Shown: positions 1 to 5,120 of the stretch, piece by piece | How positions within the stretch are numbered: the first letter of the stretch is position 1 | How the letters are laid out: the number at the start of each line of letters is the position of its first letter | Assembly (NCBI GenBank): GCA_013139935.1 | Contig: WSZX01000437.1 | Coordinates: 1-5,145 of the forward strand | Direction of reading: 5' to 3' | Origin: Ardenticatenales bacterium | Lineage (GTDB): Bacteria > Chloroflexota > Anaerolineae > Promineifilales > UBA4811 | DNA: 5,145 bases | The notes under the pieces: generated by a model | What the model was told of the DNA's origin: nothing | Seen by the model: only the letters and a program-made list of their open reading frames with translations | Database searches by the model: none | Translations under genes and position numbers: made by a program

Positions 1-21
1 CTGCGCGAGGACCCATCATGA
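1..21 (+). CDS. C-terminal tail of an upstream gene (possible sensor kinase), partial
   Basis: Frame 1 reads L-R-E-D-P-S and then a TGA at 19-21, which overlaps the ATG of the response regulator by four bases (ATGA). This overlap is typical of translationally coupled genes. NarL/FixJ regulators are usually encoded directly after their histidine kinase, so the missing gene is most likely that kinase. Only six codons are visible and they carry no family signature, so the kinase identity rests wholly on context. The response regulator's own frame is also open to the left edge, so the arrangement is not proven. Confidence 0.35.
   Translation: MREDPS
7..11 (+). promoter_or_regulatory. Ribosome binding site of the response regulator
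   Basis: GAGGA lies six bases before the ATG at 18, a normal Shine-Dalgarno spacing. It supports this ATG as the start, even though the frame stays open to the window edge. It would sit inside the last codons of the putative upstream gene. Confidence 0.65.
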
Positions 22-668
22 CAGTTCGGGTTGTCCTGGCCGACGATCACCAGATTTTCCGCGACGCATTGGGCAGGACCTTGGATGAGAACGGCATTGA
101 GCTGGTCGGGGGGACGGGCAACGGCCGGGAGGCGGTCGAGATGGCCAAGGAACTCTCGCCGGATATCATAGTGATGGACATTCATATGCCCCTGCTGAAC
201 GGGATTGAGGCTACCCGCCAGATCCGCTCTCAAGTTCCTGAAACACGGGTTATCGTTCTTTCGATGCTCACGGATCAAACACACGTAGTCGAAGCCTTGC
301 GAGCTGGCGCACACGGCTATGTGATCAAGCAATCAGCTCTGGAAGAGTTGCTGGTGGCCATCAGGTCGGTGCACAAGGATCATCTCTATCTGAGCCCTTC
401 GGTTCTGGCGCCGGTAGTGGAGGGCTACCTGGAATGGGTGGAAAGCCAGGGAATGCCCCCGCTGCACAAGCTGACCAAACGGGAACGAGAGGTGCTGCAA
501 CTGATTGCGGAAGGGATGAACACGCAGGAGGCTGCTCACGAGTTGAAACTGGGGGTGAGGACCGTCGAATCCCATCGATCCAGCCTGATGGAAAAGCTCG
601 GCCTCAGCAACGTGGTCGACTTGGTGCACCTTGCCTTCCAGCTCGGCATCGTCCGGACGGACAGTTGA
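18..668 (+). CDS. NarL/FixJ-family two-component response regulator (REC + LuxR-type HTH)
   Basis: Cytoplasmic DNA-binding response regulator of 216 residues, the usual length for the family. The receiver domain spans about residues 3-120. It shows the acidic pair D9-D10, the phospho-acceptor D54 in a VMDIHMP context, the switch Ser82 and the conserved K104 followed by a short hydrophobic helix. A linker of roughly 30 residues leads to a LuxR-type helix-turn-helix at about 150-210. That domain opens with LTKREREVLQLIAEG and carries the recognition-helix pattern RTVESHRSSLMEKLGL. Phosphorylation by a cognate sensor kinase would be expected to drive dimerisation and promoter binding. The ATGA overlap at its start suggests the kinase is the gene just upstream. 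It converges on the radical SAM gene, so nothing in the window marks the minus-strand genes as its targets. No residue essential for phosphorylation is missing. The signal and regulon cannot be told from sequence. Confidence 0.95.
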   Translation: MTVRVVLADDHQIFRDALGRTLDENGIELVGGTGNGREAVEMAKELSPDIIVMDIHMPLLNGIEATRQIRSQVPETRVIVLSMLTDQTHVVEALRAGAHGYVIKQSALEELLVAIRSVHKDHLYLSPSVLAPVVEGYLEWVESQGMPPLHKLTKREREVLQLIAEGMNTQEAAHELKLGVRTVESHRSSLMEKLGLSNVVDLVHLAFQLGIVRTDS

Positions 669-886
669 CTCTCCACCTTGACGCCCACTTGTCAATTCAA
701 CCAGGTAATCAAAGCGAAGCGCCATACCCGGTGACTGGCAGTTGTGATAGAGCAGCCAGTTGTTCATGCCGATCACCGAGGCCCATATGGTGTCGTATCA
801 GATCGGTGCGGCCGACCATCCCGGTGATCCTACTTTCCCGCTTGGATGCTCCCAGATAGCGGGCCAGGCCAGTACACTGGTGAGGC
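669..886. other. Convergent intergenic region rich in inverted repeats
   Basis: This 218-bp gap separates the 3' ends of the response regulator and the radical SAM gene. I see no convincing gene in it. It contains several inverted repeats. ACTGGC (734-739) faces GCCAGT (755-760). CGGTGA (729-734) faces TCACCG (773-778). GATCACCG (771-778) faces CGGTGATC (822-829). CCCGCT (837-842) faces AGCGGG (858-863). AGGCC (866-870) faces GGCCT (884-888), the last arm running into the radical SAM stop codon. The octamer CCCGGTGA occurs twice, at 727-734 and 820-827. The arm at 771-778 can pair with either copy. The region may hold transcription ends for both genes, a structured RNA, or decayed sequence. 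None of the hairpins is followed by a clear T-tract. Confidence 0.5.
837..863. terminator. Possible bidirectional hairpin terminator between convergent genes
   Basis: A perfect 6-bp stem (CCCGCT / AGCGGG) encloses a 3-bp inner stem (TGG 843-845 with CCA 852-854) around a six-base loop, with a three-base bulge. It lies 24 bp beyond the radical SAM stop codon and about 170 bp beyond the response regulator stop. There is no run of T on the exit side in either direction, so a classical intrinsic terminator is doubtful. The call rests mainly on its position between converging genes. Confidence 0.25.
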
Positions 887-2668
887 CTAGTGCTCCGTCT
901 CTTTGGTGCGCCTCCGCCCGGATCGGCCGTCGATCCGACGCTTGATCGCCATCCAACCATCTGCCAGAACGACCTTGGCGATCGACAGCGGCCGGACGGG
1001 TATCCCCCGGGTGGGAATGTCCAATTCTTCCTTCTTACAGACCGTTGATTCGTTGGCTTGATCAATCTGCGGCTTGAGGGCCATCATCCGGGCATCGAGC
1101 TCCTCCGGAAGCGTAGACTCGATCAGACCATCGATCTGCGCCATCAGGCTGATGGCGCATTTGATGCGCTCCTCGGTCCGCTCCGCCTCATCACGCTTTG
1201 TGAGTCCATACTGTGCCTTGAGCCGGTTCAGGCGCAGGCCCGCCTGGTAGGTAGCGGCCGCAATGTCGTCCCGGGTCATCCAGCGGGTCTCATAGTTCAA
1301 GACGTGCTTCCAGGTCGGCCGTAGCAAAGCACGGGCATGGGCCGCCAGAGTACGATCCCGCACTCGGTAGCCGAACTGCTCCGCCCGCTCGTAGCCCAGA
1401 CTTCCAGGGTCCAGGAACGGGGCCATTGGCGAAATAAAGGGCCACAGGCGATGATCGTCATCGTTTTGGCGCAGCAGTTCGCCGCAATAGTCGATCGTCT
1501 CCATTACCGACCGGTAGTCCTGCCCGGGCAAGCCGATCATGAAAAAGACGTCCAACCGCCGGCAGCCAACGTCGAGGGCTGCCTGCATCGTCTTTTCCAT
1601 ACTCTTGCCGGGGTACGGCTTGCCGGTCAGCTTCCGTACTCGCGGATCGTGCGATTCCAGCGAGACTTCCAGGACAAAGTTGGGCAGTGCAGCGGCGACA
1701 TCTTCCAGAAAGGCACGCGGAGCCGGCGTAAAGAGTTCAATGATCACCTCGCCCCGGTAGCCCTGAACGGCGCGCAGAAAGCGGCGCGCATACTCTATTC
1801 CTGCCTGGCGGATGTCGCCCAGCAGAAAAATGGGACCGCGATAGAGCCGGCCAATGCTCCTGACGTCATTTGCCAGATCCTCCGGCGCCCGGAACGCCGG
1901 CCTCTCCCGGCCGGTGATCATCCGGGAGGCAAACGCGGACCCGCCGCAGAAGGTACAATTGTGGACACAACCCCTGCAGGACAGGGCGGCGGTGATCGGA
2001 TAGCTCATCCACTTGGCAAAAGGGATGTAGCTGGCAAGGTCACGGTATCGGGCCACCGCCTTGATCACCTGCCGGTAATCGAGCAGAACATGATCCAGGT
2101 TATCCGGCACGTAGGTCTGGGGATTGACGCGGAGAGCCCCGCTGCCATCGCGCCAGGTGAGATTGGGGACCCTAGTTGGTTCCCGGCCCGAGGCGATGGC
2201 GTCCATCAGGCGGCGGAACGGCTCCTCGGTCGAATCGCCGCGCAGTACATAATCGACCTGCGGGAAATCGCGGATGATCTCCTGGTGAAAGTAGGAAGCG
2301 GAAAAACCACCCAGCAGGACAGGCACGTCGGGGTGAACCTTCTTGACCAACCGGGCGATCTCCAGCGCGCCGTGGGCATGGGGAAGCCAGTGGAGGTCGA
2401 TGCCAAAGACCAGCGGGCTGCGCAGCGAGGCCAGCAGCCTTTCGACATCGAACCTCCGGTTCCGAAGCATGCGGACCGCGAGATTGATGATGCGCGTCCG
2501 GTAGCCAAACCGCTCCAGGAACTCTGCCAGGGTGGTGAGCCCAATGGGGTACATCTCAAACACTGGTGTAGAGGGCACCAGGTCGCTGATCGGGCCCCAG
2601 AGGGTGGCGCGCTGCCGGAAATCATACACGGCCGGCGCGTGCAGGAGGATAATATCAGGATCAAACAC
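887..2668 (-). CDS. B12-binding-domain radical SAM protein (Ta0216-like)
   Basis: A 593-residue protein with an N-terminal cobalamin-binding-like Rossmann region (about 5-165) and a radical SAM barrel (about 222-430). The [4Fe-4S] motif CxxxCxxC is C234-C238-C241, with an additional C231 three residues ahead. Other expected barrel signatures are EVSLES (about 334-339) and MIGLPGQ (377-383). In the N-terminal part FGIDLHW and VLLGGFSASYF resemble the B12-fold core, but a strict DxHxxG ligand motif is absent, as in many members of this superfamily. The C-terminal region (about 440-593) is helical and charged and ends in a very basic tail. As I recall them, the order, length and motifs match the Ta0216-type B12/radical SAM family, whose substrate is unknown to me. 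The start is GTG. An in-frame stop lies eight codons upstream and the next Met is at residue 39, inside the domain, so this start is nearly forced although no Shine-Dalgarno is visible. It follows the GreA-like gene by 91 bp. Whether it methylates, cyclises or rearranges a substrate cannot be told. Confidence 0.9.
   Translation of the reverse strand: MFDPDIILLHAPAVYDFRQRATLWGPISDLVPSTPVFEMYPIGLTTLAEFLERFGYRTRIINLAVRMLRNRRFDVERLLASLRSPLVFGIDLHWLPHAHGALEIARLVKKVHPDVPVLLGGFSASYFHQEIIRDFPQVDYVLRGDSTEEPFRRLMDAIASGREPTRVPNLTWRDGSGALRVNPQTYVPDNLDHVLLDYRQVIKAVARYRDLASYIPFAKWMSYPITAALSCRGCVHNCTFCGGSAFASRMITGRERPAFRAPEDLANDVRSIGRLYRGPIFLLGDIRQAGIEYARRFLRAVQGYRGEVIIELFTPAPRAFLEDVAAALPNFVLEVSLESHDPRVRKLTGKPYPGKSMEKTMQAALDVGCRRLDVFFMIGLPGQDYRSVMETIDYCGELLRQNDDDHRLWPFISPMAPFLDPGSLGYERAEQFGYRVRDRTLAAHARALLRPTWKHVLNYETRWMTRDDIAAATYQAGLRLNRLKAQYGLTKRDEAERTEERIKCAISLMAQIDGLIESTLPEELDARMMALKPQIDQANESTVCKKEELDIPTRGIPVRPLSIAKVVLADGWMAIKRRIDGRSGRRRTKETEH
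1137..1159. repeat. Perfect 10-bp inverted repeat with 3-base loop, inside the radical SAM gene
   Basis: TGCGCCATCA (1137-1146) and TGATGGCGCA (1150-1159) are exact reverse complements separated by GGC. The right arm also overlaps a second small inverted repeat, GCGCAT (1155-1160) with ATGCGC (1164-1169). On the coding strand the hairpin encodes the helical stretch CAISLMAQ near the protein's C-terminus. No T-tract follows it. It may be a chance product of codon choice or an intragenic RNA structure. Confidence 0.6.
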
Positions 2669-2759
2669 AGAGCGACACGGCTTGGACGTTTATGATCAAG
2701 AAACTGCTCCGATCAGGCTGCCGGACAGGACCACCGATCAGATAGCGCGGCCCAAGCAT
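2669..2759 (-). other. 91-bp spacer between the GreA-like and radical SAM genes
   Basis: This is the longest gap in the minus-strand cluster and the only place within it where a new promoter could fit. I find no convincing -35/-10 pair, no strong Shine-Dalgarno before the GTG at 2668 and no terminator hairpin. The octamer CCGATCAG (plus-strand reading) occurs twice, at 2709-2716 and 2734-2741, 25 bp apart. A related GATCA lies at 2694-2698. Confidence 0.4.
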
Positions 2760-3590
2760 TCAGCCAATGCCTGTAATGCGGAAAGCGGCGAGGCCATCGG
2801 GGGTTTCGATCTCCACCTGGTCACCGATCTTGCGCCCCATCAGCGCCTGCCCGAGGGGAGATGCGTGGGAGACACGGCCGCTCGACGGATCGGCTTCGAT
2901 CGGGCTCACAATGCGGTAGCTCTCCGGATCGAAACCCTGCTCGACAACCGTTACCTGGCTCCCGAACTGCACCGTGTCCGTGGTATCGGGCTCGTGCAGG
3001 GGTTCGGCCGCAGCCAGCAGCCTCTCCAGGACACGGATGCGATTACCCATGAGGGCAAGTTCCGAGCGCATCTCCTCAACTTCGGTGACGTACTCATCCC
3101 GATAACCCTCCGACAAAGCGTCAGCCAACGAGGCAGTCAAAGCTGGCAGGCGGTCCGTCCTCAGGCGATCCAGCTCCCGGTGCAACCTGTCCCGTCCCTC
3201 ACGGGTCAGATAAGTCACGCCGATAGCGCCTGGGCCCCTTGGCGGCTTGAATCGTGCGCCCGCGGCTCGCAAGGCTGCCAAATAGCGCGGGGCCGGGCCG
3301 GGCCAACCGTCCTCGGCGTCCAGTTCGTCGTTGACCGCCTCTTCCAGGGCTTCAGCCTCATCCAGGTCCAGGTCTTCGCCCTGTTCAGGCTCCGTCCAGG
3401 CTGCCTTTGCCTGCGGTACAAGGTCCGTCCACACAGGAGCAGAGCCATTCGCCTGAAGCTGAACGGAGCACTTGGGGCATGCGAGAACGTCCCCCTCGTT
3501 TCTGTCCTCCTCTATCGAGATTGTGTGGCCGCATTCAGGGCACTGAACCGTTTTCGCCTCATCGCCGTCAGTAATTACCTCTTTCTCCAT
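2760..3590 (-). CDS. GreA/GreB-like protein with N-terminal LysW-like zinc ribbon
   Basis: A 276-residue protein, well over GreA's roughly 158, in three parts. Residues 15-45 form a zinc ribbon, CPEC (17-20) and CPKC (38-41), whose spacing and flanks resemble LysW. Residues about 46-125 are a linker with a strongly acidic core (about 66-94). Residues 126-198 match the GreA N-terminal coiled coil (YLTREGRDRLHRELDRL, the conserved Pro149, then NRIRVLERLL). Residues 206-276 match the FKBP-like C-terminal domain (FGSQVTV, YRIVSPIEAD, SHASPLGQALMGRKIGDQVE). GreA binds in the RNA polymerase secondary channel and stimulates transcript cleavage through acidic residues at the coiled-coil tip. Here the GDLxENAEY tip is replaced by GYRDEYVTE: E166 aligns with the second acidic residue, while Tyr163 sits where the first Asp should be and D165 is nearby. 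Cleavage activity is therefore uncertain, and the protein may be a polymerase-binding regulator instead. The ATG lies 15 bp after the flavoprotein stop, with a weak AGGA/GGGGA upstream, so it is probably co-transcribed. Confidence 0.88.
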   Translation of the reverse strand: MEKEVITDGDEAKTVQCPECGHTISIEEDRNEGDVLACPKCSVQLQANGSAPVWTDLVPQAKAAWTEPEQGEDLDLDEAEALEEAVNDELDAEDGWPGPAPRYLAALRAAGARFKPPRGPGAIGVTYLTREGRDRLHRELDRLRTDRLPALTASLADALSEGYRDEYVTEVEEMRSELALMGNRIRVLERLLAAAEPLHEPDTTDTVQFGSQVTVVEQGFDPESYRIVSPIEADPSSGRVSHASPLGQALMGRKIGDQVEIETPDGLAAFRITGIG

Positions 3591-3605
3591 TTCCCCGCTA
3601 TCCTG

Positions 3606-4763
3606 CTACTTTAGCTTCTCCTCACCTCGAAACTGTCTTTCCGGGCGCAACTCATATAGTATCTGGCGATCGCCGTCACTCAGGCTGTCTGTCACCAGAC
3701 GAACCAAGAGGGGGCCCAACCCCGGTCCAATCATATACCCTTGCCCGCACATGCCCACGGCGTGGACCAATCCCTCCACTTGAGGCGTCTGGCCCACAAT
3801 GGGGAACCCATCGGGTGTCATGGGATAGAGGCCGCGCCAAGTGCGACGCACCCTAAGATTGCGCAGTCTGGGCATCAGGTCCACCATTCGCCGCGAGACT
3901 TGCGGTAGGAAGACCGAGGTTTCGCGCCGGTCTGTGCCGACAATTGGTGACGAAGGGGTGATGCAAAATAGGATCTGTCCGGTAACATGCTGATAAAAGT
4001 AAAAGTTGGCCGAACCCTCGGCGGGCCGGATGTCAACGACCATCGGCCGCATGAAAGGAGCCACCGGCTCGGTGATCCCTGATTCGTGCGAGTCGGGCAC
4101 AACTGGCACCTCCATTCCTGCCATCCGGGCAACCTCGCCGGCCCAGGGGCCGGCCGCGTTGATCACCGTGCCGGCACAATACGTCCCCTTGTCAGTCTTG
4201 ACGCCCTGGACCCGGCCGCCATCACATAGAATACCGGTCACGGCTTCGTTGAAATGGTAGGTCGCGCCACGCTCCACTGCACGGTGATAGAACGCCAATG
4301 CAGCGAGCATGGGGCTGGCACTCCCATCCTCCGGCGAGAAAGTGCCGCCGATGAGACCGTTGGGATTGAGCGCCGGTATCAACTCCAGCAGCGCCTCCCG
4401 GTCCATCCAGTCGATGTTGAGCCCGTGATCCTTCTGTACCTCCAGCAGGTTCTTGAGAACCCGCTCCTCCTCTTCCCGGTACGCTACAAAGCAGTACCCG
4501 CCTGCGATCCACTCGATATCATCCCCAAAGCGCTCTTCCCAGGTGGAAAAGATCTCAATACTCTTGAGGCAGATCCGGATCTTGGCAAGATCCGAGTGAG
4601 TGGCGCGGATGCCGCCGATAGCCGCCGTGTTCGACCCCTGTCCCACACTGGCAAACATGTCAATAACCAGCGTTCTCAGGCCGGCTTGGGCAAAAAAGAA
4701 ACCGGCCGGCGCGCCGACGCTCCCGGCGCCGATGATGATGACGTCGTAAGTGGTTCTATTCAT
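3606..4763 (-). CDS. FAD-dependent amine/amino-acid oxidoreductase (DAO family, SoxB / dye-linked proline dehydrogenase beta-like)
   Basis: From this ATG the protein has 385 residues, the usual size for the family. It opens with a Rossmann FAD-binding fold: YDVIIIGAGSVG gives GxGxxG at 12-17, and an acidic D35 follows at the end of the second strand. GSNTAAIGGIR follows, as in SoxB-like flavoproteins. Further matches to this group are FSPEDGSASP, VINAAGPWAGEVARMAG, and a C-terminal FAD-binding segment (RTWRGLYPMTPDGFPIVG, then GMCGQGYMIGPGLGPLLVRL). The family oxidises secondary amines or amino acids such as sarcosine, proline or opines; the substrate here cannot be named. The upstream [2Fe-2S] gene suggests a multi-subunit dehydrogenase passing electrons to a carrier rather than a stand-alone oxidase. 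No signal peptide is seen. The start is uncertain. This ATG places the fold at the N-terminus but lacks a ribosome site. ATG at 4793 has AAGGAG (4810-4815) 16 bases upstream. TTG at 4820 has GGAG 11 bases upstream and begins three bases after the preceding stop. Confidence 0.9.
   Translation of the reverse strand: MNRTTYDVIIIGAGSVGAPAGFFFAQAGLRTLVIDMFASVGQGSNTAAIGGIRATHSDLAKIRICLKSIEIFSTWEERFGDDIEWIAGGYCFVAYREEEERVLKNLLEVQKDHGLNIDWMDREALLELIPALNPNGLIGGTFSPEDGSASPMLAALAFYHRAVERGATYHFNEAVTGILCDGGRVQGVKTDKGTYCAGTVINAAGPWAGEVARMAGMEVPVVPDSHESGITEPVAPFMRPMVVDIRPAEGSANFYFYQHVTGQILFCITPSSPIVGTDRRETSVFLPQVSRRMVDLMPRLRNLRVRRTWRGLYPMTPDGFPIVGQTPQVEGLVHAVGMCGQGYMIGPGLGPLLVRLVTDSLSDGDRQILYELRPERQFRGEEKLK
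4576..4594. repeat. Perfect 9-bp inverted repeat with one-base centre, inside the flavoprotein gene
   Basis: CGGATCTTG (4576-4584) and CAAGATCCG (4586-4594) are exact reverse complements around a single G. It overlaps a 12-bp perfect palindrome, AGATCCGGATCT, at 4571-4582, giving three successive GATC-centred units. The site encodes DLAKIR in the N-terminal part of the flavoprotein. It may be coincidence, since repeated GATC-containing codons favour palindromes. Confidence 0.55.
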
Positions 4764-4823
4764 GCGACGCGGTTCGGGCAAAGCGCTCACCATCCAAGAC
4801 GGGAAGTTACTCCTTAACAAGTG

Positions 4824-5120
4824 CTAGTCTGCTCCGGCAAAAAACCCAAACGGAACCTCCACGAACAGCGGTCGCTCCACATTCGGCATCACCTCGTCCA
4901 ACGGCACGCCCAACTCTGAAAACGCTCGCATGACAAGAGCCTGGCAGGTCTTGCCACCGCAAGCTCCCATGCCAGCCCGAGTCTGCGCCTTGATCTCGTT
5001 CACATCCCGGCTGCCCGCCCGGATGACCTTTCTTATTTCCGGCAACGTCACCCGCTCACAGCGGCAGATAATCATATCATCAGTTAGCCGCCGAGTGTAC
5101 TGCTCCAAAGGGGCGCTCAC
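4824..5120 (-). CDS. BFD-type [2Fe-2S]-binding protein, probable electron-transfer subunit (may be 5'-partial)
   Basis: A small BFD-like protein. Its four cluster-binding cysteines appear as C19-R-C21 and C54-GGKT-C59, within the typical sequence MIICRCERVT, a helical EIRKVIRAGSRDVNEIKAQTR, then AGMGACGGKTC. The tail ERPLFVEVPFGFFAG recalls the C-terminal segments of [2Fe-2S] subunits in dye-linked proline dehydrogenase, HcnA/B and opine oxidase systems. The likely role is electron relay between the downstream FAD oxidoreductase and a partner flavoprotein. The assigned start is GTG at 5120 with no separate Shine-Dalgarno. The frame remains open to the window edge (G-I-R-A-Q-P-P-E precedes it), so the gene may begin further right or be the C-terminal domain of a larger protein. 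Met16 is too close to the first cysteine to be a good alternative. The stop is 60 bp before the flavoprotein ATG chosen here, consistent with one operon. Confidence 0.85.
   Translation of the reverse strand: MSAPLEQYTRRLTDDMIICRCERVTLPEIRKVIRAGSRDVNEIKAQTRAGMGACGGKTCQALVMRAFSELGVPLDEVMPNVERPLFVEVPFGFFAGAD

Noticed and set aside
669..886. A tRNA or known riboswitch in the convergent gap
   Set aside because: The hairpins do not assemble into a cloverleaf and no T-loop consensus or known riboswitch core is visible.
760..945. Plus-strand 61-codon open frame in the convergent gap
   Set aside because: No good ribosome site, no recognisable domain, and it runs antisense into the radical SAM gene.
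709..1065. Minus-strand open frame of 118 codons covering the end of the radical SAM gene and the gap
   Set aside because: About half of it overlaps the radical SAM coding sequence in another frame, and the remainder has no recognisable motif.
1337..2695. Long plus-strand open frame of 452 codons opposite the radical SAM gene
   Set aside because: Its translation has no recognisable domain and low-complexity GC-driven composition, and it lies fully antisense to a gene with clear radical SAM motifs. It is a shadow.
2669..2759. A sigma-70 promoter for the radical SAM gene, using TTGATC or CATAAA-like boxes
   Set aside because: No pair of boxes has acceptable sequence and spacing together.
2532..3614. 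Plus-strand open frame of 360 codons opposite the GreA-like gene
   Set aside because: No recognisable motif. It covers the minus-strand zinc ribbon/GreA gene, whose domains are unmistakable.
4707..4716. 10-bp palindrome CGGCGCGCCG as a possible site
   Set aside because: It falls in the GC-rich Gly/Ala/Pro codons of the flavoprotein's FAD-binding loop and is explained by codon composition.
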